A DNA stretch of 64,000 nucleotides from Sphingopyxis sp. CCNWLW2 (GCF_037095755.1 NZ_JBAWKJ010000002.1:1054001-1118000), one strand, 5' to 3'; positions 18,106-27,073 are shown, numbered from the stretch's first letter. The notes: generated from the sequence alone by a model not told the origin. Numbers and translations are program-made.

Positions 18106-19152
18106 TCATTTTTTGCCGGCATCGGCGCGCACTTCGTCCACAACCTCGCGGACCGCGGCGATCACGACGTCCGGCCGGTCGATCTGGATATAATGGCCGG
18201 CATCGCCCACGACCTGCTGGCGCCCGCGCGTCGAAAGCGCGGCCTGTTCGGCGTTGAGCGCCTTCCATTCCTGCTTGAAGCGCGCGCCGTCCGACGCCTT
18301 CAGCGACAATCCCTTCAGCTCCTCGGGCTTAAGCGGCGCCATCGCGGTCAGCACGATCACCGGCCGGTTTCCGAAACTCTTGACCGCGCGCGCATCGTCC
18401 ATCGTGTCATCGAAACCATCGAGTTCGGACGTCGCGCCGTGCACCGATTTGCTGGCGTAGGCCGCCATCCGCGCGGCCGCGTCCTTCGGCAATTTGCCTT
18501 GTCCGGCGTTCGCCATCGCGAACCGGACAAGCCCCGTCCACGACAGCGCGGTCGCGGTGTGCATGATCCATCCCGCCTGCCGCGGATGCGCGTCGACCTT
18601 CACCGCCTGCCCAAGCCGCGCGACCTGGTCGGGATGCGACGCGTCGACCATCACCAGCCCGGCGACCTGCTCGCCATATTTTCCGACATAGGTTCGCGTG
18701 TAGGGCCCGCCGATCGAATGGCCGACGAGCACCAGCGGACCGGTGATCCCCGCGCCCTTCAACAGCGCATGGAGATCGTCGGCGACCGCGGATGCACGCT
18801 GCGGCGTGTCCTTTGCGTCGCTCCACATGATCCCGGCGCGGTCATAGGCACAGGTGCGCGTGAAGCTGGCAATCTCGTCATGCACCAGCGTCCAGTCGAT
18901 CGTCCCGCCTGTACCAAGGCCGGATTCGAAGACCACGGTCGGCGATCCGGTGCCGCGGCAATCGATGTGCATCTTTCGACCGCCGATATCGACGAGCTTT
19001 CCGGGGGGAGGATAGTTCGCCGCGGCATTCTTGCGCCCGAGCGCCTCATAGATCGCGCCCACCACGACGAGCAGGACCAACAGCAGCAGCAGCCCCAGCA
19101 ACATACGCTTCCCCCAGCGCCGGACCCGCGCCCAGCCAGTCACCTTTGTCAT
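18106..19152 (-). CDS. Membrane-anchored alpha/beta hydrolase
   Basis: Alpha/beta-fold hydrolase, 348 residues, with an N-terminal TM anchor (about residues 18-35) and positively charged cytoplasmic start. The nucleophile elbow GHSIGG has Ser146; the oxyanion strand VVFESGLG and a late His in GDAGHYIQ complete the triad pattern. It probably acts at the outer face of the inner membrane as an esterase or amidase. The start at 19152 overlaps the transporter stop by 4 bp (ATGA). Substrate unknown. Confidence 0.82.
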   Translation of the reverse strand: MTKVTGWARVRRWGKRMLLGLLLLLVLLVVVGAIYEALGRKNAAANYPPPGKLVDIGGRKMHIDCRGTGSPTVVFESGLGTGGTIDWTLVHDEIASFTRTCAYDRAGIMWSDAKDTPQRASAVADDLHALLKGAGITGPLVLVGHSIGGPYTRTYVGKYGEQVAGLVMVDASHPDQVARLGQAVKVDAHPRQAGWIMHTATALSWTGLVRFAMANAGQGKLPKDAAARMAAYASKSVHGATSELDGFDDTMDDARAVKSFGNRPVIVLTAMAPLKPEELKGLSLKASDGARFKQEWKALNAEQAALSTRGRQQVVGDAGHYIQIDRPDVVIAAVREVVDEVRADAGKK

Positions 19153-20318
19153 TGGACATTCCCCTCGACGGCGGGTTGAAGCTCTTTTTCCGCGAGCACC
19201 GCGCGGCCGCGCAGCAGACGGAACAGCCCGATGGTCAGCAGCGGCGCGACATAGACCGCAAGGAACACCCACGAGAGCGCGCGGTAGCCGCTCGCGATCA
19301 GCGCCACGAGCCCGAAACGGTCGGCAAGGAACATGCAGCCGATCAGCAGCGCCGCCGCGATCGCACCGCGCGCCCGCTTGCCGAGCGGCGCACCGCCGCG
19401 CGCCCGGCGTGCCGCATCGACGCGCTCGTTGATCGCGTGCACCGAGCCAGCCCCGCTTTCGAGCAAAGCAGCAAAGATCATGAACTGGAACAATAGGTGA
19501 AACAGCGGCATTTCGAGCTGCCGCAGCATGAAGTCCGACGGCAGCGTCTCGTCCATGATGCCCGGATAAAAGGCGATCATCGCGACGAAGAAGAGGATGG
19601 CGGGCACCATCGCGAGCGGACCCGCGATCAGCCCGGCGGTCACGGCGTCGCGCTGGCTGGTCAAATGGCGGATCACCGGGAGGATCACCACCGCGCCGAT
19701 GACATTGTATCCGGTATAGGTCAGCCCGCCGAGGATCCAGCCGTCCGACGGCGCCGGAATGGCAAAGCGCGCTGCGATCTCGTCACCGAAGCTGCCGAGC
19801 GCGAGCACCATGAACAGCGCGTAGACGCCGTAAAGCAGAAAGGAGACATATTTGAACAACCCCTCGACCGACGCATTGCCGAAGGTCACGAACAGCGCGA
19901 TCGACGCCGCGAGGAATGCGGTCCCTGCAAGCGGCGGCCAGCCGAAGATCGACGCGCCGATCTCGCCCGCCGCGGCGCCGAAGACCGCGAGGACCAGCGT
20001 CACGAGGAGGACATAGCCGACCTCGAACAGGATCCACGCGCGGCCGAGAAGCCCTTCGAAAAAGCTGCGATAATCGAACGCGCCGATCGCCCGCGCGAAC
20101 GCGAAAGTCGTGGCGCAGATGATGCTCCAGAGCACCATCGCCAGCACCATGGCGGCCAATCCGCCCCACGGCCCGCTCGGCAGGAAAAATTCCGCGAGCT
20201 CGCGGCCAGTGGCATAGCCACCACCGATCACCACGGCCTTGAAGGCGAAGCCCGGCAGCAGGAAACGCTGGAACCACGAGGATCCAGCCACGGCTGCCGG
20301 GGTGGCCGCTGCGCTCAT
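19149..20318 (-). CDS. YkvI-like inner-membrane transporter
   Basis: Polytopic membrane protein, 389 residues, about ten TM helices, resembling the uncharacterised YkvI family of the APC superfamily. Start motif region GFAFKAVVIGGGYATGRELAEFF is typical: a first helix broken by Gly-rich residues as in substrate-binding helices of LeuT-fold carriers. It overlaps dgcN upstream and the hydrolase downstream by ATGA-type overlaps, so it most likely carries the substrate of this operon (D-glutamate, D-amino acid or small peptide) across the inner membrane. Function inferred. Confidence 0.8.
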   Translation of the reverse strand: MSAAATPAAVAGSSWFQRFLLPGFAFKAVVIGGGYATGRELAEFFLPSGPWGGLAAMVLAMVLWSIICATTFAFARAIGAFDYRSFFEGLLGRAWILFEVGYVLLVTLVLAVFGAAAGEIGASIFGWPPLAGTAFLAASIALFVTFGNASVEGLFKYVSFLLYGVYALFMVLALGSFGDEIAARFAIPAPSDGWILGGLTYTGYNVIGAVVILPVIRHLTSQRDAVTAGLIAGPLAMVPAILFFVAMIAFYPGIMDETLPSDFMLRQLEMPLFHLLFQFMIFAALLESGAGSVHAINERVDAARRARGGAPLGKRARGAIAAALLIGCMFLADRFGLVALIASGYRALSWVFLAVYVAPLLTIGLFRLLRGRAVLAEKELQPAVEGNVQ

Positions 20319-21361
20319 GCGAGGCAGCTATCCACCAGACGGGCGAAGGCTTCGCCGCCGCGGATCGGATCGGCGACCGGGAGCCCGAGCCGTTCGCTTT
20401 CGGCCGCCATCAGCGCGACGGCGTCATCCTCCGTCATATGCGCCGTGTTGAAGGATACGCCCGCGCAGCGGATCGCCGGATTGGTCCGCGCGCCGAGCCG
20501 CAAGTTGAGGTCGATCGTTTCCTCGATGCTCGGCAAAAGATAGCCGGGGGAGCCCAATATCTCTTCGCGTCCGGGCTCGTGACAGACGACGATCACATCA
20601 GGCTGGCTGCCGTGGAGCAGGCCCAGCGATACCGCGGCATAGGCGGGGTGAAACAGCGACCCCTGCCCTTCGACGACATCCCAGTGATCGTCCGCCGCGT
20701 CGGGGCTCACCGTCTCCGCCGCACCCGCCTCGAAATCCGAGACCACCGCGTCCATCGGCACGCCGCCGCCGGCGATCATGATGCCCGTTTGCCCCGTCGC
20801 GCGGAAATCGGCGTCGACGCCGCGCTCGGCAAAAGCGCGCGCGAGGGCCAGCGCCGTATATTTCTTGCCCAGCGCGCAGTCGGTTCCGACGGTGAGCAGC
20901 CGCTTGCCGCTCCGCTTGCGCCCGGTGCCGACGGGCAAGCCCTTGGGCGGATGGCGAACGTCGATCAGCTGGCGACCGAGGCGCTGCGCCCGCGCGGCGA
21001 GTTCGGGCATATCGGTCAGCCGCATGTGCATCCCGCTGACAATATCGAGCCCGGCGTCGAGCGCTTCGAAGAGCGCGGGCATCCAGCTTTCGGGAATCAC
21101 ACCGCCGCTGTTCGCGACGCCGATGAGCAGCGAACGCGCCCCTCGTGCCTGCGCCACTGCCGGCGTAAGCTGCTCGAGCCCCGCGCTGACCGTCGCCCCC
21201 GGCAAAGCATATTCACCGACGCATTTCTCGGGCGCCCAGTCGCGAAGACCGAAGGCGGTCTTCGCATAGCCGCGCACCGTCGTGTCCCCAAGGAACAGCA
21301 AATAGGGCTGGGGCAATTGCAATGCGCCGGCGGCGATATCGAGGGAAGTTTGAATGTTCAC
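20315..21361 (-). CDS. dgcN: D-glutamate N-acetyltransferase DgcN (DUF1611)
   Basis: DUF1611 protein, the family of DgcN, which acetylates D-glutamate with acetyl-CoA as the first step of the DgcN-DgcA pathway. Family marks: QPYLLFLGD near the N-terminus, AKTAFGLRDW, GVANSGG, a P-loop-like GTDCALGKKYTA, and FRATGQTGIM. Start is uncertain: a GTG at 21361 gives 348 residues, while a TTG at 21322 would begin closer to the usual MxxxQPYLLFLGD start. First gene of an eight-gene minus-strand operon. The promoter region upstream carries the shared palindrome at 21452. Confidence 0.85.
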   Translation of the reverse strand: MNIQTSLDIAAGALQLPQPYLLFLGDTTVRGYAKTAFGLRDWAPEKCVGEYALPGATVSAGLEQLTPAVAQARGARSLLIGVANSGGVIPESWMPALFEALDAGLDIVSGMHMRLTDMPELAARAQRLGRQLIDVRHPPKGLPVGTGRKRSGKRLLTVGTDCALGKKYTALALARAFAERGVDADFRATGQTGIMIAGGGVPMDAVVSDFEAGAAETVSPDAADDHWDVVEGQGSLFHPAYAAVSLGLLHGSQPDVIVVCHEPGREEILGSPGYLLPSIEETIDLNLRLGARTNPAIRCAGVSFNTAHMTEDDAVALMAAESERLGLPVADPIRGGEAFARLVDSCLA

Positions 21362-21451
21362 GTCTTTCACCAAAAATCCGAAGCGGGGCAGAATCGGGCG
21401 CCGTCGTGGCGCCGATCCTGCATCTGCTCCTGTTGACCTATTTGAGACATT

Positions 21452-21470
21452 ATTTTCAAATTTTGATAAT
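21452..21470. promoter_or_regulatory. Candidate XRE-cupin operator upstream of dgcN
   Basis: ATTTTC AAATTTT GATAAT: 6-7-6 palindrome with one mismatch, within an AT-rich island between dgcN and the next upstream gene. Same design as the sites at 6645, 23554-23590 and 39860. Confidence 0.5.
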
Positions 21471-21531
21471 TGCAATACGATTGGAGAAGTTTCTTTTGCT
21501 GACGGGCCGGCGTGCGGCTCGCCAGCCCCGA

Positions 21532-23508
21532 TCAGAAGCGCGTTCCAAAGCCGATCAGGTGGAAACCGACGCCGATCCACAGGAGGACGACAGCACTCAC
21601 CAACAGCACCAAGCTCCAGAATTTCGCGAAACGGCCACGTTTGGACGTCCAGACATGCTGGATATTCCAGATCGCGCCGGCGAGCAGGCCGAGGAAAATG
21701 ACCGGCGTTGCGATCTGGAGCGTGACGAGCGCCCAGTCGAGTTCGCCGCTGAGCGACGAGAAATCGGCGAGCAGGCTGGATGCGAACCACAGCCATCCGG
21801 CCATCACCGCGACCGCCAGCGCCGCAAAGCCGCGCGTCAGCCGGTAGCTTTTGAGCGCGGCGGGCGCGAGGTCGGCCTTTACACCATAGCGACGACGCGC
21901 CAGCGCCGCGGCGGGCCAGGCGATCGCGGTGAGTAGGAGCGCGCCAAGGCTGACCAGCATCGCGGGCGTGAGCCAGGCGCTCGACAGATACCAGGGCACC
22001 CGATCGAACGCGATATAGGGCGACCCCGAATCGACGCTGAAACGCACGACGCGGCCCTTTTCCACCTTGGCGGCGAGGCGCATCTTGCCCCCCTGCTCGC
22101 GCCACACGAACGGCGCGATTTCCACCCATTTGCGCGGCTGACCGCCGATACCCGGCACGGCATTGAGCCGGATGCCGCCGTCGCCATCGAGCGAGACCTT
22201 CGTCTGCCCGGCGAGTTCCATCGCCTTCAGGAAGCTCGATTCAAGCCGGCGGGTCTTGTTGTATGTGCCGACCATCATGCGCGCATGCTCGCGCGCAGCG
22301 GCGGCATCGACGCGGCCGTCGCGCTGCTCGAACGGAAAGTAGCGGTCGGCGAAGGCTTCGAACAAATGGCTGCGGATCGGCCCCGACACATTTTGCGTGC
22401 CCGCGGCGTTCATCGACATATAGATGCCGACCTTCTCCTTGGGGAATATCCAGAGCTGGCTGTGGAAATTGAGACTGTCTCCCGCGTGCGACAGTGCTTT
22501 GCGGCCATTGATATTTTGTTCGTAGAAGCCGAGCGCCATGCCGTTGAGCGGCGGGATCAGCCGCAGGATCGTGTTGTGCATCTGCGCCGCGGTCGCGGGC
22601 TTCATGAGCGCCCCGCCATCGGCGAGGTGCGCGAGCATGAAACGCCCCATGTCGGCGCCCGACGCGGTCATCGCGCCCGATGGCGTGAGACTGCTGAGCT
22701 CGAACCGCCCCGGCTTGCCCGACCCCAGCATATAGCCGCTCGCCATCAATGGCCGAAGCGCCGCGGGAAGCGGCTGGCGGAAGCTCGACCGCGTCATGCC
22801 GGCGGGCGCAAAGATGCGCCGCTCGACATAATCGTCGTAGGAGAGCCCCGACACGCGTTCGACGATATAGCCCGCCAGCGAGGTGCCATAGTTCGAATAG
22901 GCCGGCGTCGTGCCGGGCGCGTAGATGCGGTGCGGCACCTGTCGCTTGAGCGCGTCGCCGAGCGACGGGATTTTCTTCGGATCATAGCTGTTGAGCCCGC
23001 GCTGCACTTCGTCGAAGCCGCCGGTGTGCGTCATCAGGTTGCGCATCGTAACCGGCTTGCCGGCGAAGGCCGGAATCTTGAAATCGAGATAGGCGTTGAT
23101 GTCGCGGTCGAGATCGATCTTGCCCTGCTCGACGAGCTGCATCACCGCGGTCCAGGTGATCAGCTTCGATACCGAGGCCTGACGAAAGAGCGTGGTTTCG
23201 GGATCTACCGGCCGGCGCGTTCCGACATCGGCATAGCCGAAGCCGCGCTGCGTCAGGACCTTGCCATCCTTGACCACCACCACGACCGCACCCGCCGCGT
23301 CGCCGCGCGCCAGCGCATAGGGCATATAGCCGTCGAGCCACGCATCGACGTCGCTCTTCACCATATCGGGAGCCGGGAGCTGGTCCACACCACGCGCGCC
23401 GGCCACCGGCTTGGCCGTCGCTTGCGCCGCGGCCTCCGTCATCGGCAGCGCCATCAACCCGGCCAGCACCGCCGCAGCCAGTGCTGCGCATGAACCTATG
23501 AACCGCAT
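21532..23508 (-). CDS. Membrane-anchored beta-lactamase-family serine hydrolase (paralogue 2)
   Basis: Class C beta-lactamase/DD-peptidase fold, 658 residues, signal peptide at the start, SxxK at S112-V-S-K115, YxN at Y204-S-N206, and four C-terminal TM helices from about residue 525. It aligns along its whole length with the protein at 10669, including the GFGYAD, LTQRGF and SNYGT blocks and the C-terminal membrane domain, so they are paralogues flanking the operon. It has its own promoter with two candidate operators. Likely periplasmic D-peptidase or amidase. Confidence 0.87.
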   Translation of the reverse strand: MRFIGSCAALAAAVLAGLMALPMTEAAAQATAKPVAGARGVDQLPAPDMVKSDVDAWLDGYMPYALARGDAAGAVVVVVKDGKVLTQRGFGYADVGTRRPVDPETTLFRQASVSKLITWTAVMQLVEQGKIDLDRDINAYLDFKIPAFAGKPVTMRNLMTHTGGFDEVQRGLNSYDPKKIPSLGDALKRQVPHRIYAPGTTPAYSNYGTSLAGYIVERVSGLSYDDYVERRIFAPAGMTRSSFRQPLPAALRPLMASGYMLGSGKPGRFELSSLTPSGAMTASGADMGRFMLAHLADGGALMKPATAAQMHNTILRLIPPLNGMALGFYEQNINGRKALSHAGDSLNFHSQLWIFPKEKVGIYMSMNAAGTQNVSGPIRSHLFEAFADRYFPFEQRDGRVDAAAAREHARMMVGTYNKTRRLESSFLKAMELAGQTKVSLDGDGGIRLNAVPGIGGQPRKWVEIAPFVWREQGGKMRLAAKVEKGRVVRFSVDSGSPYIAFDRVPWYLSSAWLTPAMLVSLGALLLTAIAWPAAALARRRYGVKADLAPAALKSYRLTRGFAALAVAVMAGWLWFASSLLADFSSLSGELDWALVTLQIATPVIFLGLLAGAIWNIQHVWTSKRGRFAKFWSLVLLVSAVVLLWIGVGFHLIGFGTRF

Positions 23509-23553
23509 TCATCCTCCCCTTCCGATTGGCCGACCGCATGGTCGCGTCACCGA

Positions 23554-23590
23554 AATTTCACTTTTTGAAATATTTTCAATTCTGGATATA
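23554..23590. promoter_or_regulatory. Two adjoining candidate XRE-cupin operators
   Basis: Site 1 (23554-23572): AATTTC ACTTTTT GAAATA, a 5-7-5 palindrome within a 19-bp frame. Site 2 (23572-23590): ATTTTC AATTCTG GATATA, weaker right half. Centres are 18 bp apart, upstream of the serine hydrolase at 21532-23508. Confidence 0.5.
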
Positions 23591-23701
23591 GGCATCCTGA
23601 ATGGAAATTTGTCAATGGGGGCGCGGCACCGCGCTCACAGCACGGGAGCGTGATTTCGAGATGGAAGGATTTTTTAGATGCGGCCGAGGCGGCCCATTGG
23701 T

Positions 23702-23721
23702 TCGGCGGGTCGATCCGCCGA
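23702..23721 (-). terminator. GC hairpin after XRE-cupin gene
   Basis: TCGGCGG GTCGAT CCGCCGA, a perfect 7-bp stem 10 bp beyond the stop of the regulator. No T-tract follows on the transcribed strand, so termination here is only possible. Confidence 0.35.
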
Positions 23722-23731
23722 CGCTGGACGC

Positions 23732-24397
23732 TTATCCGGCGTCGACGGGATGAAGCGCCGACTTCAGGTCGGCATCATTTGCCGAACAGACCGACAGGAT
23801 ACGGCACGGCCCCTCGCCGACCGCCACATATCCATGCCCCATCGACGCGTCGAAATAGGCCGAATCGCCCGTTTTCAGGCGCGACGGCGCGTACATGTCG
23901 GTGTGAAATTCGCACTCGCCTTCCAGGACGAGGACATATTCTTCGCCCGAATGGCGCATCAACTCGCCGAAATCGTCGATCGAGCGCACCTTGATGTCGA
24001 TGATCATCGGATTCAGCGTCTTGTTGAGCAGATCCGCCGACGGATAGGTGTAGTTATACGTCGCCGTCTTGATCGAGGGGCCCTCGCCGGCGGGGGTGAT
24101 GCTGCGCCGGCCCGTGGCGGTATGCGTGGCGGCGGGAAGCGCCGCGGCGGCGGCGAACAGCTGCGTGATATCGATTTCGAGACCCTGGCTCAGCCGCAGC
24201 AGCTTTTCATAGCTGAGCGACATCTTGCCGGTTTCAATCTTTGACAAAGTTGAAACCGGAATGCGCGTGCGTTCGCTCACCTCGGCGAGCGTCCACCCCT
24301 TTTCGGTGCGTAGTTCCCGCAGGAATACGCCCGGATTGCCGTCGACGGCGGTCCGCCGGTCGCCGCTGGTCGGAATGGGCTGGCGCGTTGCCGGCAT
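23732..24397 (-). CDS. XRE-family regulator with C-terminal cupin domain (1)
   Basis: Transcription factor of 221 residues: helix-turn-helix at about residues 23-77 (FLRELRTEKGWTLAEVSERT, VSTLSKIETGKMSLSYEKL), then a cupin barrel at about 135-205 (HSGEEYVLVLEGECEFHTD, LKTGDSAYFDASMGHGY). Such proteins sense small ligands, often amino acids or polyamines, through the cupin. The start at 24397 is preceded by AAGGA with 5-base spacing; an ATG at 24424 is the alternative. It sits at the edge of the D-amino-acid locus, and its paralogue at 42586 sits in the second locus, so both are candidate regulators of the shared palindromes. Confidence 0.88.
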   Translation of the reverse strand: MPATRQPIPTSGDRRTAVDGNPGVFLRELRTEKGWTLAEVSERTRIPVSTLSKIETGKMSLSYEKLLRLSQGLEIDITQLFAAAAALPAATHTATGRRSITPAGEGPSIKTATYNYTYPSADLLNKTLNPMIIDIKVRSIDDFGELMRHSGEEYVLVLEGECEFHTDMYAPSRLKTGDSAYFDASMGHGYVAVGEGPCRILSVCSANDADLKSALHPVDAG

Positions 24398-24491
24398 CGG
24401 TGTCCTTTCAATCGATTTTCTCATCTAGCACATATTTGCGCATTTATCGCATCGATCAAGCCGAACGGCACAATCCGTCAGAACAATCGGC

Positions 24492-24511
24492 AAAGAAAAT
24501 TTGCGTATCGG
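24492..24511 (-). promoter_or_regulatory. Motif shared with the 43.2 kb promoter (CCGATACGC-AATTT)
   Basis: On the minus strand this reads CCGATACGCAAATTTTCTTT, about 95 bp before the XRE-cupin start. The promoter of the M19 gene at 43291 has CCGATACGCTAATTTCTTT in the same orientation relative to its gene. It is either a promoter element or a regulator site. Confidence 0.45.
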
Positions 24512-24580
24512 ATAGGACCAAGATGATTGCACATAGGCCATGCCGCCGCCACTGATGCCCCGATTCGCTGGGATGACAGG

Positions 24581-25336
24581 ATGACAAACAAGCTATCCAT
24601 TCGCATTTCTCCGGAGTTTACGAGCTTCGTCGGCCGTGGCCCCTGTGACGCCGCGTTCCTGCCGCCCGACGCGCTCATCTTCGGCTTTGGCGATATTGGC
24701 GAGCCCGCCGTCTCGATGCTCCTCCCCGGCGACATTGCGGGTCTCGCCGACGATCATCTGGTTGTATTCGCGATCAGCCGCGCCGCCTGCGACCGCCTGT
24801 TCGGGCACCGCCCCAAGGCGGATGGACGCTGGTATCTCCCTGCCAATCTTCGCGGTCTCGGCCGCGCGGTGGTCGCGGTCGAAGGCGACAGCGAAGTCGA
24901 CGACATGTTGCGCGGCGCGCGCAGCCAGGAACTGCTCTGCCAGCTTTTCGCCGAACTCGCCGCCGACCGCATGGTCGAAGTCGGCGGCAGCACGTCGCTG
25001 AGCGAGCTCGACATCACCCGCGTCGCCGCCGCGCACCAGCTGGTCAACGAGAAGTGGCAGGAAAAGCTGACCGTCGGCAGCGTCGCACGCCGCTGCGGCC
25101 TCAGCAAAGCCAAGCTGACGCGGGGCTTTCGCGAGCTTTATCAATGTAGCGTCGCCGAGGCGGTGAGCGAACGGCGGCTGCAACGCGCGCGCCAGCTGCT
25201 CGCGCAGAGCGATCTTCCGATATCGAGTATCGGCTATAATTGCGGCTATATGAGCAACGCCAGCTTCACGCGCGCCTTCGCGCGCCGCTTTGGCATGGCG
25301 CCGACCAAGATGCGCGGGCGCGAAGCCACGGCCTGA
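24581..25336 (+). CDS. AraC-family transcriptional regulator
   Basis: 251 residues from ATG 24581. The N-terminal half has no recognised ligand-binding fold by eye. The C-terminal AraC double helix-turn-helix is at about 150-245 (VGSVARRCGLSKAKLTRGFR, QLLAQSDLPISSIGYNCGY, FTRAFARRFGMAPTKMR). Divergent from the XRE-cupin gene and adjacent to the sugar operons, so it could control either. An upstream ATG (24527) would add 18 residues without family character. Confidence 0.85.
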   Translation: MTNKLSIRISPEFTSFVGRGPCDAAFLPPDALIFGFGDIGEPAVSMLLPGDIAGLADDHLVVFAISRAACDRLFGHRPKADGRWYLPANLRGLGRAVVAVEGDSEVDDMLRGARSQELLCQLFAELAADRMVEVGGSTSLSELDITRVAAAHQLVNEKWQEKLTVGSVARRCGLSKAKLTRGFRELYQCSVAEAVSERRLQRARQLLAQSDLPISSIGYNCGYMSNASFTRAFARRFGMAPTKMRGREATA

Positions 25337-25369
25337 GCGGAACGCCGCAAGGCAGCATCTGGCGCGCCG

Positions 25370-26572
25370 CTATTCGCCGCCTGCCGTCCGGAGATCGTTC
25401 GGGATGTCGGCGAGTGCGGTCCATTTGGCTTCGCCGGCGCTGTTTTCGATTACCGCTTCGACGAAGGCCATCGTCCGCAGGCCATCGACGATTCCCGGGA
25501 ACCAATCGGCCGTGCCAGGCAGTGGCGGGATTGGGGCGCCCGCACGAAGGGCACGGCCGAAGCCGCGATAGAGGTTAGCAAACGCCTCGATATAGCCCTC
25601 GGGATGTCCCGCCGGGGTACGCAGCCGCGCCAGCGTCAACGCATCGAGATCGGGCCCGCCGGCGCGGATCACCTCGACCGGCCGGTCCAGCCAGCGGAGC
25701 GTCAGGCTGTTCGGCTCCATCTGCGACCATTCGAGCCCGCCTTCCTCGCCATGGACGCGCAGGCGCAGGCCGTTTTCGTCGCCCGCCGCGATCTGGCTGG
25801 CCTTCAGCACGCCGCGCGCGCCGCCTTCGAATCGCAGCAACGCCGCAACATCGTCGTCGAGGCGGCGGCCCGGAACATGCGTCGTCAGCTCCGCGCTGAG
25901 CGACCCGACCGCCAGCCCGGAGACATGTTCGGCAAGCTGGAAGGCGTGGGTCCCGATGTCGCCGAGGCAGCCACCCAGCCCCGCGCGGGCAGGATCGGTG
26001 CGCCATTCGGCCTGCTTGTTGCCGTCCTGATCGATCGGCCGGCTGAGCCAGCCTTGCGAATATTCGACCTGCACCAGCCGGATCTTGCCGAAATCGCCGC
26101 GCGCGACGCGCACGCGCGCCTCTTCGATCAGCGGGTAACCGCTATAGGTGAACGCCAGGCCATAGAGCTTGCCGCTGCGAGCCACGGCCGCGGCGATCGC
26201 CTTCGCCTCGGCGAGGTTCAGCGCCATCGGCTTTTCGGACAGGACGTGGAAACCGGCATCGAGCGCGGCGATCGCCATCGGGGCGTGTAGATGATTCGGG
26301 GTGACGATCGCCAGCGCCTCCATCCGCTGATCCTCGGGCAGCGCGGCCTCGCCCGCCAGCAGGGCATCGAGCGTCGCGTACGCGCGAGCGGGATCGATTC
26401 CGAGCGTGGCGGCGCTCCGACCATTACGCTCGGCGTCGCTGCTGAACGCACCGCACACCAGCGCAAACTCGCCGTCGAGCGCCGCGGCCATCCGGTGTAC
26501 CGCGCCGATGAAAGCGCCTTCGCCGCCACCGACCATGCCATAGCGCGTTTTTGACGTCGTATTCGTATTCAT
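25370..26572 (-). CDS. Gfo/Idh/MocA family oxidoreductase
   Basis: NAD(P)-dependent sugar or inositol dehydrogenase-type protein, 400 residues. Rossmann start MVGGGEGAFIGAVHRMAA, EKPMALN (catalytic-region Lys), then the C-terminal alpha/beta domain with GGCLGDIGTHAFQLAEHV (conserved Asp and His). Start at 26572 has AAGGGA upstream. Divergent from the cytochrome c/GMC operon and probably part of the same keto-sugar pathway, for example as a 3-keto-sugar reductase. No signal peptide, so cytoplasmic. Confidence 0.87.
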   Translation of the reverse strand: MNTNTTSKTRYGMVGGGEGAFIGAVHRMAAALDGEFALVCGAFSSDAERNGRSAATLGIDPARAYATLDALLAGEAALPEDQRMEALAIVTPNHLHAPMAIAALDAGFHVLSEKPMALNLAEAKAIAAAVARSGKLYGLAFTYSGYPLIEEARVRVARGDFGKIRLVQVEYSQGWLSRPIDQDGNKQAEWRTDPARAGLGGCLGDIGTHAFQLAEHVSGLAVGSLSAELTTHVPGRRLDDDVAALLRFEGGARGVLKASQIAAGDENGLRLRVHGEEGGLEWSQMEPNSLTLRWLDRPVEVIRAGGPDLDALTLARLRTPAGHPEGYIEAFANLYRGFGRALRAGAPIPPLPGTADWFPGIVDGLRTMAFVEAVIENSAGEAKWTALADIPNDLRTAGGE

Positions 26573-26599
26573 CGCATTCCCTTGGTCCGAATTTCCAAA

Positions 26600-26613
26600 A
26601 TTGTTTGCACAAT
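26600..26613. promoter_or_regulatory. Inverted repeat between divergent sugar genes
   Basis: ATTGT TTGC ACAAT, a perfect 5-bp inverted repeat in the AT-rich gap between the Gfo/Idh gene and the cytochrome c gene. Possible shared operator. Evidence is symmetry and position only. Confidence 0.35.
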
Positions 26614-26667
26614 AGGATTTCGAACGGTTACCTGATCGCGCCGGCTGTTGCCAGACGGGAGAGGATA

Positions 26668-27057
26668 ATGAAATTTCTGTTCGCCCTGCCACCGGCAGGA
26701 GCAATTTTGATCGCGCTGATGTTCGCACCTTCACCCGAGGTGATTGCAGCCCCTGCCCAAGGTCCCGGCGCGCAGGCCTTCGCGGCATGCCGCGCCTGCC
26801 ATACGCTGGAGGCCGGCGGCAAAAGCGTCATGGGCCCCAATCTGCACGGCCTGTTCGGCCGGCAAGCCGGCACCGTTGCCGGCTTCAACTACAGCCCGGC
26901 GCTCAAGGCATCGAAAATCCGCTGGAACGACAAGACGCTCGACGAATATCTCGCCGCGCCGACCAAAAAGGTCCCCGGCACGCGCATGGTCGTCAAAGTG
27001 GCCGACCCGGCGCGCCGCGCGGCTCTGATCGCCTTTCTCAAGACCGAAACCAAGTGA
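26668..27057 (+). CDS. Class I cytochrome c
   Basis: Periplasmic monoheme cytochrome, 129 residues. The start at 26668 follows GGGAGAGG; a signal peptide of about 27 residues comes next. The heme motif is CRACH (C41, C44, H45), with Met107 in KVPGTRM as likely sixth ligand, the layout of cytochrome c2/c552. First gene of the operon that ends with a GMC dehydrogenase, so it probably accepts electrons from that enzyme and passes them to the respiratory chain. Confidence 0.9.
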   Translation: MKFLFALPPAGAILIALMFAPSPEVIAAPAQGPGAQAFAACRACHTLEAGGKSVMGPNLHGLFGRQAGTVAGFNYSPALKASKIRWNDKTLDEYLAAPTKKVPGTRMVVKVADPARRAALIAFLKTETK

Positions 27058-27073
27058 CGCGAAAGGCAGTCGC

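Noticed and set aside
13948..18193. Very long plus-strand frames (854 and 739 codons) opposite the dgcN operon
   Set aside because: Antisense frames of recognised enzymes; Arg-rich and without domains.
21362..22129. N-terminal extension of dgcN to 604 codons
   Set aside because: DgcN homologues start near QPYLLFLGD; the extension is antisense-like and overlaps the coding region of the upstream serine hydrolase.
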